Assembly: GCF_001591625.1 (NCBI RefSeq)
Contig: NZ_BCVG01000035.1
Span: forward strand, 1 to 32,284
Length of the DNA stretch: 32,284 bases
Reading direction: 5' to 3'
DNA from: Metabacillus fastidiosus NBRC 101226
GTDB taxonomy: Bacteria; Bacillota; Bacilli; Bacillales; Bacillaceae
Positions 17,892 through 26,268 of this stretch are shown here, piece by piece. The notes beneath the pieces are model-generated. The model had not been told where the DNA came from. It did no database searches and saw only the letters and a program-made list of their open reading frames with translations. A program made the position numbers and the translations under genes. Each line of letters begins with the position of its first letter. Position 1 is the first letter of the stretch.

Positions 17892-17918
17892 TATAATATG
17901 TTTTCTTATGAGACTTGT
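17892..17918 (-). promoter_or_regulatory. Sigma-K-like promoter of the cupin gene
   Basis: On the minus strand the -10 CATATTATA (17892-17900) fits CATANNNTA. An AC (17917-17918) lies 16 nt upstream as the -35. The distance to the GTG start is about 30 nt. The -35 signal is very short, so chance is possible. Confidence 0.5.
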
Positions 17919-17949
17919 GATAAATGACTATAAAATAGAAAAATGCAGT

Positions 17950-17980
17950 AATCCTTCTGTTTTTATAATAAGGATTTTTG
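17950..17980 (+). terminator. Possible plus-strand terminator-like hairpin
   Basis: AATCCTT (17950-17956) pairs with AAGGATT (17969-17975 region) across a 13-nt loop, followed by TTTTG on the plus strand. No plus-strand gene precedes it. It might instead stabilise the end of the germination C-subunit transcript read from the other strand. Confidence 0.3.
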
Positions 17981-18059
17981 ATTTTCAAAAAAGTTAGGCA
18001 GTTAGTAATAATTAAATGAAAAAACTGTATTAAATTATTTAAAAACAAAAATCTTCCGT

Positions 18060-19277
18060 TTACTTATCCATTTCTCTTTGCTTTTCTAACTTTTCCAATA
18101 CAGAGTTCTCTACCGTACCTATCTGTTTAATTTCTCCCTGTACTTTTATATTTACAGGTAAATATTTAAACTGTTCATTCCAATCACCTTTTATTTTTCT
18201 CCAAATTTCAGGGTTCGCCCGATGAATTTCTTCACCGAAGCCGAATATATCAGCTTGATGATGTTGCTGTATTTGACTGATTGCATTTCTAAAATAACTT
18301 TTCGCTTCTTTTTCGTAAATTTTCTCTATTTCTTCAATTGTTCCCTCTTTTGTTAGATCAATATCACATTGCACTTCGGCTATATCGCCTTCTACAAAAA
18401 TATTAAGGTCTATTTCAGGCTTCCCATTTCTTATCTCTGCCTTCATATCCGTACTTGAATTTTTCACTTCGTATACCACTTTTCCACCTTGAGGGCATGA
18501 TAAATTAATCGTTGTACTTTTCTCATTATTTGTAAGAACATTATATGTTTTTCCTTCCATTTCATCCAGCCAGCCGATTAATTTATCTTTTTTAAACACA
18601 GCTAAATTAGTAATTTGTAAATCACCATTCGGAACAGTCCTTTCTATATTCTCCATGCTGTTAGCCAGGTCTTTATCACCTTTGACAATAATTCCAGTCA
18701 GCACTAAAGCTTCCCCTTCCCTGACTATTGTTTTAACGAGTTCATGCAATGTAACAGCCTTTGTAGCCGACCATTCTTTTTGAGAGGTTTCAAGGGCATT
18801 AAACATTTTATTAGACGGAATTTTTTCTAAAGGAGTAGAAACCTTCAGTATATCTTCCGCTCTCATTCCTTCTGCGACCATAATATAAAAATCCATTCTG
18901 AATTCCTGGTCTCTAAATAGCAGGTCAAGTATTTCTCCTATTCCATCTTTTGCAAATTCTTCTCCTAATACAATCATCCTAAGATGAGATGCATACATTT
19001 TTCTTGGTGCGGTAGTTGTTATTTTCCTTATTGCCTCAAACACTGTACCACCTGTTTCCTGATACATAATAACCGGTGCTTTTTCAATACTGCTTTTCTG
19101 TGTAGCAACCTGTCCTGGATTTATTACTTGAGTTGTGACAAGAAATTGGTCATCTACTTTATCGATACCTATTCCTACAACAATTGCCAATTCATTTAAT
19201 TCTCTGCGGTTCCAGCAGCCAGTAAGAAAAATAAGGATACTAATAACTGTAATGATTACAAGGATCCTTCGCTTCAT
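18060..19277 (-). CDS. Ger(x)C-family germinant receptor C subunit (second copy)
   Basis: Lipoprotein subunit of a spore germinant receptor, 405 aa, expected on the outer face of the spore inner membrane. The signal peptide ends in the lipobox LTGC with C21, followed by WNRRELNELAIVVGIGID, which is diagnostic of the GerAC/GerKC family. Later family features are APRKMYASHLRMIVLGEEFA and RDQEFRMDFYIMVAEG. Start ATG has AGGAG 8 nt upstream. It follows the first C gene after 38 nt and is clearly a duplicate of it. Which A/B partners it pairs with cannot be told from the sequence. Confidence 0.93.
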   Translation of the reverse strand: MKRRILVIITVISILIFLTGCWNRRELNELAIVVGIGIDKVDDQFLVTTQVINPGQVATQKSSIEKAPVIMYQETGGTVFEAIRKITTTAPRKMYASHLRMIVLGEEFAKDGIGEILDLLFRDQEFRMDFYIMVAEGMRAEDILKVSTPLEKIPSNKMFNALETSQKEWSATKAVTLHELVKTIVREGEALVLTGIIVKGDKDLANSMENIERTVPNGDLQITNLAVFKKDKLIGWLDEMEGKTYNVLTNNEKSTTINLSCPQGGKVVYEVKNSSTDMKAEIRNGKPEIDLNIFVEGDIAEVQCDIDLTKEGTIEEIEKIYEKEAKSYFRNAISQIQQHHQADIFGFGEEIHRANPEIWRKIKGDWNEQFKYLPVNIKVQGEIKQIGTVENSVLEKLEKQREMDK

Positions 19278-19315
19278 TCATTAATCTCCTATTCATTTTT
19301 TAAAATCTCTCTATT

Positions 19316-20518
19316 TTACTGGTTAATCTCTTTAAGAGGAGGATCAACAATCGTACCAACCCGGCGAATTTTCAAATCTGTTTCAATTTCTATTGGAATA
19401 CCAGTGAATTTTTCACTCCACTCCTTCTCGTTCTTTTTCCAATAAACCGGATTTGAGCGTTGAAGAGCTTCGCCAAAACCAATAACATCTGCTTTATATT
19501 TTTGCTGGGAGGCATTTATAACAGCCTCAATTTGCACTTTTATATTTTCTTCTCCTTTTTTCTCAAACTCACGGATTGTTTCTGTTTTTGCCAATTCAGC
19601 TTTCTCACACTCCACATCGGCTATATTTCCTTCAGCTTCTACACGAATCATTCCTGTTAATCTTCCGTTTTTAACTTTTGTTTTGACATCTGCTTTTGTT
19701 CTAATTATTTCAATTCCTATTTTTCCTTCATTCGGGCAAGTAATATCTACAATTGTGCTTTTTACTTTCCCTAACGAATAGTTCAACCCTTTACTTTCTT
19801 CTTCATCTAACCAGCCAATGAGCCGATCATTTTTAAATACTGCTATACCTTCATACTGTAATTTAGTAGGAGCTTCAATCTGTTTCACATTTTCACTCGT
19901 TTCTCCTTCTTGTACGTCTCCTCTTATTTTTATTCCGGTTAGACTTGCTTCCTTTCCTTTACTGACTATGTTGGGAATTAATTCATCCAGTGTAACTGAT
20001 GCTGTAGGTGCCCAAGCTTTTTCTGATGTTTCAAGAGCAGAAAATAACTGACTAGCTGGAATATCTTCCAAAGAGGTCAAAATTTTTAAAACATTTTCCG
20101 CTTTCGAATCTTTGGCTACTGCAATATAATAATCGGTTCTCATTTCCCGAGCCCTTGATAATAAATCTAATGTTTCCGCAAATCCTTCTTCTGCTAACTT
20201 TTCTCCTATAACAACCATTCTAAGATGAGCTGTATAAATCTTTCTTGGTGCAACCGTTGTAAGTCTTCTAAATGCTTCCATTACCGTATCACCAGTTTCT
20301 TGATAAATCAGCACTGGAGTTGCCCTCCCACCACCTTTTTGCGCTGCAATTTCTCCTGGATTCACGATTTGAACTGTTACAAGGTATTGATCACCCTGTC
20401 TATCAATTCCTAATCCAACTGCTATAGCAAGCTCATTCAGTTCTCTTCGGTTCCAACAACCTGTAAGCAGGACAAGAAGGATAATAAAGATAGCAAAAAT
20501 AACTATTTTCCTTTTCAT
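19316..20518 (-). CDS. Ger(x)C-family germinant receptor C subunit (first copy)
   Basis: Lipoprotein of about 400 aa with signal peptide and lipobox LTGC (C21), then WNRRELNELAIAVGLGID, the same signature as its neighbour. The two copies are similar throughout (APRKIYTAHLRMVVIGEKLA versus APRKMYASHLRMIVLGEEFA) but clearly diverged, so the duplication is not recent. The ATG at 20518 is preferred to the adjacent TTG at 20521 because GGGAG lies 7 nt upstream. Transcription diverges from the A-D-B-B genes, with 243 nt between the starts. In most Bacillus receptors A, B and C genes are co-directional. Confidence 0.93.
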   Translation of the reverse strand: MKRKIVIFAIFIILLVLLTGCWNRRELNELAIAVGLGIDRQGDQYLVTVQIVNPGEIAAQKGGGRATPVLIYQETGDTVMEAFRRLTTVAPRKIYTAHLRMVVIGEKLAEEGFAETLDLLSRAREMRTDYYIAVAKDSKAENVLKILTSLEDIPASQLFSALETSEKAWAPTASVTLDELIPNIVSKGKEASLTGIKIRGDVQEGETSENVKQIEAPTKLQYEGIAVFKNDRLIGWLDEEESKGLNYSLGKVKSTIVDITCPNEGKIGIEIIRTKADVKTKVKNGRLTGMIRVEAEGNIADVECEKAELAKTETIREFEKKGEENIKVQIEAVINASQQKYKADVIGFGEALQRSNPVYWKKNEKEWSEKFTGIPIEIETDLKIRRVGTIVDPPLKEINQ

Positions 20519-20621
20519 CAAATAGCTCCCTCATCAAACTTTTATTTATAAATTGTCCAAAAGAAGGGCATTTTAATAACAATTAGGAAATTCACCTTTA
20601 AATTATATAAAATGAAACTTT

Positions 20622-20719
20622 CCTCAGTGAGGGTTAGTTGAACCAATCGGATCTTTATGGGCAGTTGATCTCTCACTTAACTTCCTCGAGTTCTTAGAAC
20701 TTCGAAGTAATAGATCAAT
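20622..20719 (+). repeat. Hairpin-forming intergenic repeat, copy R1
   Basis: Lies in the gap between the divergent C and A genes. The stretch 20649-20708 matches copy R4 at 49 of 60 positions without gaps by my count. Pairing arms are TTGATCT (20665-20671) with AGATCAA (20712-20718), and ACTTC with GAAGT inside. The upstream part (20622-20648) aligns with copy R2. The rest of this 243-nt gap should hold the divergent sporulation promoters, but I could not assign them. Confidence 0.7.
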
Positions 20720-20761
20720 AATAATAAATACCATCTAATTGAAAAACAGGAGTTTTGCAAA

Positions 20762-22351
20762 ATGGGATTTTTTAAAAAAGGATCAAAACCTGCTAAATCT
20801 AAGTATAGTAAAGTCAATTTAAACAATGAACAAGAGAAACAGCCTCAATCTGATCCATTAAGTCTAGATTTAAAAGAAAATATTCAGAAAGTAAAACAAA
20901 CACTCGGCAACAGTGATGATATTGTTATTCGTGAGATTCGAATTGGAAAAAAGAAGACAATAGAAGCGGGAATCATTTATACAGACGGTTTAATTGACAG
21001 TGCATCTGTTCAAGATTTTATTATGGAATCTTTAATGCTGGATTTGCCGCAAACAGAAACTAACGAAGTAAATCTGGAAGACTTTCTTCTTCAACTGAAA
21101 GAAACAGTGTTGACAGTAGGAGAAATTTCAGATGTATCTGACTATAATTCCCTTTTTGATTCCCTACTAACTGGTCATGTTATTCTTTTATTCAAGGGGA
21201 TTGCAAAAGGTTTTGCAATTGGAATGAAAGGCGGAAAAGAACGAAGTATTTCAGAACCAACTACAGAAAATGCAATAAGAGGACCAAGAGAAGCTTTAAC
21301 AGAAAATATTCGGACGAACACAGCTTTAATTCGCCGGAAAATTAATAATCCTAATCTTTGGGTGGAAACAAAAAAAATTGGAAAAGAAACAAAAACTACT
21401 GTTTCCTTTATGTATATAAAAGGAATTGTTAACGACAAAATAGTAGATGAAGTAAGAAATAGACTAGACAGAATTAATATTGACAGTATTTTAGAAAGCG
21501 GTTATATAGAGGAGTTAATTCAGGATAAAACATATACCCCATTTCCAACTATTTATAATAGTGAACGTCCCGATGTCATTGCATCCTATCTTTTAGAAGG
21601 ACGTGTGGCAGTTCTTATTGATGGCACTCCATTTGTATTAACTGTTCCTGCATTATTCGTTGAGTTTCTTCATGCACCTGATGATTATTATAATCGCTCT
21701 GATATTACAACGCTTATCCGGTTCCTTCGTTATATCGGTTTATTCGTTGCTCTATTAGGACCGTCACTATATATTGCGATTACAACATTCCATCAGGAAA
21801 TGCTGCCAACACCATTATTAATTAACTTGGCTGCACAGCGCGAAGGTGTTCCTTTTCCAGCTTTTATTGAAGCGGTTATAATGGAGGTTACTTTTGAAAT
21901 TTTACGAGAATCGGGTCTAAGATTGCCAAAAGCAGTTGGACAAGCTGTATCAGTTGTTGGGACTTTAGTTATTGGGACTGCTGCAGTAGATGCTGGAATT
22001 GTATCTGCCGCAATGGTAATTGTTGTTTCAATTACAGCAATCTCCAGTTTTATTGTAAGTTCTTACCAATTATCAATTTCCATCCGAATGCTTCGTTTCC
22101 CTTTTATGGCACTGGCGGCTTCATTCGGATTATTTGGAATTATTGTCGGGTTGATCGCTCTTACCCTTCATTTATGCAGTTTGCGCTCATTTGGTGTTCC
22201 TTATATGGCACCGTTTGCTCCATTTATTATGGATGATCAAAAGGATGCCATTTTCCGTTTACCAAGATGGGCATTATTTGCACGTCCAAGATTAATCAGT
22301 CAAAAAAATGTAAAGCGGGAAGACACCCCTTCTCCAAAACCAAAATCATAG
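20762..22351 (+). CDS. GerA-family spore germination protein (A subunit)
   Basis: Germinant receptor A subunit, 529 aa, in the spore inner membrane. The soluble N-terminal half (about 1-290) carries the conserved GPREALTENIRTNTALIRRKI motif. Several membrane helices follow: IGLFVALLGPSLYIAITTFHQEMLP, VSVVGTLVIGTAAVDAG and LALTLHLCSLRSFGVPYMAPFAP. The C-terminal tail after about 490 is short, charged and proline rich. Start ATG with AGGAG 9 nt upstream. It is first in the plus-strand order A-D-B-B, and it is the only A subunit beside two B and two C genes. The germinant is unknown. Confidence 0.95.
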   Translation: MGFFKKGSKPAKSKYSKVNLNNEQEKQPQSDPLSLDLKENIQKVKQTLGNSDDIVIREIRIGKKKTIEAGIIYTDGLIDSASVQDFIMESLMLDLPQTETNEVNLEDFLLQLKETVLTVGEISDVSDYNSLFDSLLTGHVILLFKGIAKGFAIGMKGGKERSISEPTTENAIRGPREALTENIRTNTALIRRKINNPNLWVETKKIGKETKTTVSFMYIKGIVNDKIVDEVRNRLDRINIDSILESGYIEELIQDKTYTPFPTIYNSERPDVIASYLLEGRVAVLIDGTPFVLTVPALFVEFLHAPDDYYNRSDITTLIRFLRYIGLFVALLGPSLYIAITTFHQEMLPTPLLINLAAQREGVPFPAFIEAVIMEVTFEILRESGLRLPKAVGQAVSVVGTLVIGTAAVDAGIVSAAMVIVVSITAISSFIVSSYQLSISIRMLRFPFMALAASFGLFGIIVGLIALTLHLCSLRSFGVPYMAPFAPFIMDDQKDAIFRLPRWALFARPRLISQKNVKREDTPSPKPKS

Positions 22352-22384
22352 AACAAATATTCAATCAGCACGGATTTTCTTTAT

Positions 22385-22506
22385 CCCCCACTGATTATTA
22401 GATTGACTTATCGGACCTTTACGAGAAGTTGATTTCCTACCTAATCTTCCTTGTTTTTTAGAATATCGGGTAGGAGTCATACAATCCATTAAAAATGGCA
22501 TAAAAA
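22385..22506 (+). repeat. Hairpin-forming intergenic repeat, copy R2
   Basis: Fills most of the 200-nt gap between the A and D genes. It aligns with R1 from CACTGA through ATCGGACCTTTACG and with R4 through GGAGTC and the final ATGG-ATAAA. Arms TCCTACC (22435-22441) and GGTAGGA (22469-22475) pair perfectly, although the bases differ from the other copies. Confidence 0.7.
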
Positions 22507-22551
22507 CGAATACAGGCATTTTAAATAGAGAGATGGAATGAGGATATTTAA

Positions 22552-22788
22552 ATGTTGAAAATTGGAGGGATTTTAGTAATTGCAATTATAATCATTGCCC
22601 TGGAAGTTCCTTACCTTTTAAAAAATAAACTTAAAAGGGAAATGTGGGCATTTTCCATTCTTTTAATTATTGCAATTGGACTAAGTATTGCTATGGCTTT
22701 GAATGTGAATATTCCGAACCCTATTGATTTGATCTCCACCATTTTTAAACCGTTCAGCTGGTTCTTATATGATTATTTATTAAAATAA
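22552..22788 (+). CDS. Germinant receptor D subunit-like small membrane protein
   Basis: 78 aa with two hydrophobic segments (about 5-22 and 33-50) and a short polar link (KNKLKREM). Small two-helix D subunits of about this size are encoded in some Bacillus receptor operons and modulate germination rate. The placement between A and B, the size and the topology support that role, but such proteins are poorly conserved. Start ATG with GAGG 8 nt upstream. It is followed by the first B gene after 69 nt. Confidence 0.7.
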   Translation: MLKIGGILVIAIIIIALEVPYLLKNKLKREMWAFSILLIIAIGLSIAMALNVNIPNPIDLISTIFKPFSWFLYDYLLK

Positions 22789-22857
22789 TGAACCTTAATT
22801 TCAACTTAGATAATTTGATTCATCGTTCACATACTATTTCAAGAAGAAGGAAAAACA

Positions 22858-23955
22858 ATGTCTAATCAACAGAAAATAAGCGCTACACAATTGTCAGTTA
22901 TTATTATTTTATATATTGTCGGTACTTCTATTTTGCTGGCACCTTCTATACTCGTATCCTTTGCAAAACAGGATGCTTGGATTTCAGCAATAATTGGAGT
23001 CGGAGTCGGATTATTCTTTATACTACCATTGTATAACAGACTTGGAAAGCTTTATCCTAATATGACACTGGTCGAATATAGTGAAGAAATTCTCGGTAAA
23101 TGGTTTGGAAAAACAGTCTCCTTTTTCTTTTTTATTTATTTAATGATTTTGTGTGCTCTTGTACTGAGGAATATAGGAGACTTTATGGCAACACAAATTT
23201 TATCAGAAACCCCTCCGCTTGCAGTTTATATTTTTTTTATAAGTATCGTAATAATGGGAGCAAGACTGGGATTAGAACCGATGGCAAGGGCTGCGGAAAT
23301 CTTCATTCCATTCGTTATCTTGCTTTTCTTTTTCTTTATGATTTTTATTAGCCCTCAAGCAAAGATAGAGAATATACAGCCGGTGCTTGGAAATGGAATA
23401 ATACCTGTTTTGAAAGCGAGCGGTCCGTTTATTGTGTTCCCTTTTTTAGAACTTATTGTTTTTTTAATGATTTTCCCTTCATTAAATCGGTCTCAAGATT
23501 TTAAGAAAGCTAGTTCTATCGGGATACTGATAGGAGGAACAATAATTGTTATTATTGTAACACTGAGCATCCTTGTCCTCGGTTCTGATATAACGGAATC
23601 GCAAATTTATCCAACATACAGCCTTGCCAGAAAAATTAATATAGGAGATTTTCTAACAAGAATCGAAGTAATAGTTGCTACTATATGGTTCTTTTCTATC
23701 TATATTAAATTAACTGTTTGTTTTTACGGAGCAGCTTTAAGTCTTTCTCAAACGCTGAATTTAAAAGAATATCGTACACTGACATATCCTTTAGGAATAA
23801 TTATTATCATTCTTTCCATTATTGTATCTCCAAATATTGTTTATGAATTAACAGAGGTTCCGAAAACCATGAGACTATACACACTAACCTTCGGACTTTT
23901 ATTTCCTTCCCTCTTAATGACAACGGCTTTTATGAGGAAAAAATTTAAAAAATAA
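22858..23955 (+). CDS. GerB-family germination permease (first B subunit)
   Basis: Integral membrane protein of 365 aa with about ten helices, in the GerAB/amino-acid permease-like family. B subunits bind germinant in the spore inner membrane. The N-terminus ISATQLSVIIILYIVGTSIL, the AKQDAWISAIIGVGVGL stretch, the GNGIIPVLKASGPFIVFPFLE motif and the YPTYSLARKINIGDFLTRIE motif are family markers. Start ATG with AAGG 7 nt upstream. A paralogue follows after 156 nt. Confidence 0.95.
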   Translation: MSNQQKISATQLSVIIILYIVGTSILLAPSILVSFAKQDAWISAIIGVGVGLFFILPLYNRLGKLYPNMTLVEYSEEILGKWFGKTVSFFFFIYLMILCALVLRNIGDFMATQILSETPPLAVYIFFISIVIMGARLGLEPMARAAEIFIPFVILLFFFFMIFISPQAKIENIQPVLGNGIIPVLKASGPFIVFPFLELIVFLMIFPSLNRSQDFKKASSIGILIGGTIIVIIVTLSILVLGSDITESQIYPTYSLARKINIGDFLTRIEVIVATIWFFSIYIKLTVCFYGAALSLSQTLNLKEYRTLTYPLGIIIIILSIIVSPNIVYELTEVPKTMRLYTLTFGLLFPSLLMTTAFMRKKFKK

Positions 23956-23970
23956 AAACATAGGAAAGAA

Positions 23971-24051
23971 ACTCTTTACGAACAGTTCCTTTTCTTTTTT
24001 TTCAGAATATGGATTGTGGAGTCTTCCTTCTCGTTAAGAATGGGATAAATA
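23971..24051 (+). repeat. Hairpin-forming intergenic repeat, copy R3 (degenerate)
   Basis: In the gap between the two B genes. CTTTACGAACAGTT, GGAGTCTT and TGGGATAAAT align with R4 in the right order. Outer arms TCTTTACGA (23973-23981) and TCGTTAAGA (24031-24039) pair with one mismatch. The inner part has lost most identity, so this is an older copy. Confidence 0.55.
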
Positions 24052-24111
24052 AAACATATTAGAGTAAGAATATATAGGGATATTACGAAAAAATAGCAAG
24101 GTTGGTCATAC

Positions 24112-25218
24112 ATGGAAAATATTAAAATAAGCTCTCGTCAATTTTTAATTTTAGTTATCTTGTATACGATAGGTACAGCTATTTTAATTATTCCATCCAG
24201 TATAGCTCAAGAGGCTAAGCAGGATGCTTGGATTGCAGCAATAATAGGTGTGGGACTGGGACTGTTGCTGGTCATGTTATACATCTCTTTAGGAAATATA
24301 TTTCCGAATATGACTTTAATCGAAATGTTAGAACAAATTCTTGGTAAATGGTTAGGAAAAGCAGTGTCTATTTCTCTTATTCTCTTCTCATTGACGACTG
24401 CAGCGGAGTTATTATATTTTATTGGGGAGTTCATCACTACACAAATGATGCCGGAAACTCCAGTAGAAGCTGTTTATATCCTTTTTACCTTTATTGTTGT
24501 AATCGGAATTCGGTATGGTCTTGAGACGGTAATTCGTTCAGCCGAATTATTATTTCCATGGTTTATTTTTTTATTTATTATTTTAGTCGCTCTTATTACT
24601 CCTCAAATTGAAGTTGAAAATATTCAACCTGTATTTGATATACAATTAAAACCAATGATTCGTGCTATTTTACTTTTTACAGGTGTTGTAGCTTTACCTT
24701 TATTTGTTTTTTTGATGATTTTTCCTGTATCTATCAATAAATCCAAACAAGCAAAAAAAGCTTTTTTTCTAGGAATGTTAATCGGGGGAATGTTTCTAGT
24801 CATTATCATAGCTTTATCTCTTTTAGTACTTGGTGTAGAAACAACGATAAGACAAGTATATCCGAGCTACGCCTTAGCAAAAATAGCAAATATCGGTAAT
24901 TTTATGCAGCGGATCGAAGCAATTGTAGCTTTTATATGGATCATCACCATTTATTTTAGATTAATGATTTACTTTTACTTAACTGTTATCGGGCTTGCTC
25001 AAACATTGAATTTAAACAACTATCGGCCGCTTACCTTGCCTTTAGGAATCATTTTAGTAGTCATTGCACGTATCGTGCACCCTAACACTGCCCATTCCAT
25101 TGAATTTAATGTGAAAATTTGGGTACCTTACATATCTATTTACGGTCTTTTTCTTCCTTTATTACTAATAGTAATTGCAAAGATTCGTAAGAAAACGGGA
25201 AAAGAGCAGAATTCCTAA
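24112..25218 (+). CDS. GerB-family germination permease (second B subunit)
   Basis: 368 aa membrane protein paralogous to the preceding gene: ISSRQFLILVILYTIGTAIL, AKQDAWIAAIIGVGLGLL, FDIQLKPMIRAILLF and YPSYALAKIANIGNFMQRIE align with the first B subunit. The two differ at many sites, so they may recognise different germinants while sharing one A subunit. Start ATG with AAGG upstream. It is the last gene of the cluster; no convincing terminator follows, and downstream lies a decayed minus-strand gene region. Confidence 0.95.
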   Translation: MENIKISSRQFLILVILYTIGTAILIIPSSIAQEAKQDAWIAAIIGVGLGLLLVMLYISLGNIFPNMTLIEMLEQILGKWLGKAVSISLILFSLTTAAELLYFIGEFITTQMMPETPVEAVYILFTFIVVIGIRYGLETVIRSAELLFPWFIFLFIILVALITPQIEVENIQPVFDIQLKPMIRAILLFTGVVALPLFVFLMIFPVSINKSKQAKKAFFLGMLIGGMFLVIIIALSLLVLGVETTIRQVYPSYALAKIANIGNFMQRIEAIVAFIWIITIYFRLMIYFYLTVIGLAQTLNLNNYRPLTLPLGIILVVIARIVHPNTAHSIEFNVKIWVPYISIYGLFLPLLLIVIAKIRKKTGKEQNS

Positions 25219-25276
25219 GCTTTAATATATAGCTGCACTGCTATTGTGATTTCTCAAAAAAGATTTATTATAATTA

Positions 25277-25320
25277 ATAATGCGTCGCATCTTAGTAATT
25301 AAGAAGTTGCGATGCATTAT
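25277..25320. other. 13-bp inverted repeat after the germination cluster
   Basis: ATAATGCGTCGCA (25277-25289) and TGCGATGCATTAT (25308-25320) are complementary with one G-T pair, across an 18-nt loop. It lies 58 nt after the second B gene and overlaps the end of the SUKH-like remnant. No U-run follows on the plus strand. Confidence 0.4.
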
Positions 25321-25423
25321 AGATAGAACGGTTTCCCCAATCATGGTAAAAATATAATACTTGTCCTGCTGTCCCAGCTTCTAATGGACTTATACCAATA
25401 CAAAGGTAATCTCCACTTCTCCT
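25292..25423 (-). pseudogene. SUKH (SMI1/KNR4)-like C-terminal remnant
   Basis: An open stretch of 43 codons on the minus strand reads SGDYLCIGISPLEAGTAGQV then LYFYHDWGNRSIY before a stop. This is the pattern of the C-terminal half of SMI1/KNR4 (SUKH) proteins, many of which are immunity proteins to contact-dependent or polymorphic toxins. An in-frame stop precedes it and no start or N-terminal half is present, so only a relic remains. Family assignment rests on motif memory and is moderate. Confidence 0.5.
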
Positions 25424-25447
25424 TTATATAAATCTTTATCAAATCAA

Positions 25448-25755
25448 TTATAGATTTACATAACTTGAACTCTCTTTGTTGAAAAATCCTAATTTTTTCA
25501 TGCCGTATTTTTCATTTAAATACTCTTTTAGCTTTTCTAAATCTTTTCCAAAAATAAGAGTGGATTTTTTGAAAAAGAGATGACGTCTTCTCCCTCATAT
25601 ATTCTAGCTCTTATCCTCTCTTTTTCTGAACGAAATAATAAATGTTTCCCTTTGTAATAATATTCGTATGAACCTGTATCATCCTTCTCGCTTTTGTCTT
25701 CGAAAGGAATAACTTCGATATAATACAAATTTCTATTAAATTCCATTTTATCCAA
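25448..25755 (-). pseudogene. Frameshifted small gene of unknown function
   Basis: The reading frame starts at a TTG (25755) with AGGAG 8 nt upstream, and encodes MDKMEFNRNLYYIEVIPFED and on to EGEDVISFSK. It then hits a stop at 25537. In the next frame a coding-like sequence continues as STLIFGKDLEKLKEYLNEKY and GMKKLGFFNKESSSYVNL to a stop at 25448. One extra A in the A6 tract near 25566-25571 would join them into about 102 residues. It is either a real frameshift or a sequencing error. Charged and soluble; I do not recognise the family. It lies just upstream of the SUKH-like remnant, on the same strand. Confidence 0.6.
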
Positions 25756-25886
25756 ATGACACACTCCTTTTATTTTTTCTCAATCATAACTAGTTCCAAG
25801 TTAATTTTCAGCAATTATGACTAAATATTCCTCATTCAAAGTATTAATGATAATATCTAGTTAAAAATAGAAACGAGGTTATATTA

Positions 25887-26186
25887 TTGGAAAAACTCCC
25901 TTTACCTGTAATTGAAGAGAAATTAACAAAACTAAGCGGTTGGAAATTACAAGACGATAAATGGCTTATTAAAAAATACCGTTTCAAGACTTTTACAGAT
26001 GCTATCGCATTTGTAAATGAAATAGCAAAACTGTCAGAGGATGAAAATCATCATCCATTTATTTCGATTGATTATACGGTCGTCACATTAAAATTAACTT
26101 CTTGGAATGCAAGAGGAATCACTGAGTTGGATTTAAAGCTGATTCAATTATACGACTCTATTTACAATACCTCCACTGCTCAATAA
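25887..26186 (+). CDS. phhB: Pterin-4a-carbinolamine dehydratase
   Basis: 99 aa enzyme that dehydrates 4a-hydroxy-tetrahydropterin. In bacteria it supports aromatic amino acid hydroxylases or related pterin recycling. The signature DENHHPFISIDYTVVTLKLTSWNARGITELD contains the paired catalytic histidines (about H53-H54) and the terminal TSW-x-GIT-D motif. The start is a TTG with GAGGT 7 nt upstream. No phenylalanine hydroxylase gene is in the window, so the physiological partner is unknown. It is a single gene, and the next gene has its own spacing of 82 nt. Confidence 0.9.
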   Translation: MEKLPLPVIEEKLTKLSGWKLQDDKWLIKKYRFKTFTDAIAFVNEIAKLSEDENHHPFISIDYTVVTLKLTSWNARGITELDLKLIQLYDSIYNTSTAQ

Positions 26187-26268
26187 AACAGGATAGTTTC
26201 TTATTTGTTCATAAAACACTATAATGAACTATAGAACTTTAAATTAAACAGAAAGCGAGAAGATTATT

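Noticed and set aside
19460-20413. Plus-strand open frames within the C-subunit genes
   Set aside because: Antisense shadows without ribosome sites; the minus-strand lipoprotein genes are unmistakable.
20522-20761. Sigma-G promoters for the divergent germination genes
   Set aside because: Expected from biology, but no pair of -35/-10 boxes with convincing sequence and spacing was found on either strand.
22361-22585. Minus-strand open frame of 74 codons between the A and D germination genes
   Set aside because: It runs over repeat copy R2 and into the start of the D gene, has no ribosome-binding site, and its composition comes from the repeat hairpin. Not a gene.
20622-24051. CRISPR array formed by the intergenic repeats
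   Set aside because: Copies are more than 1.5 kb apart, imperfect, separated by genes and hairpin-forming; no spacers.
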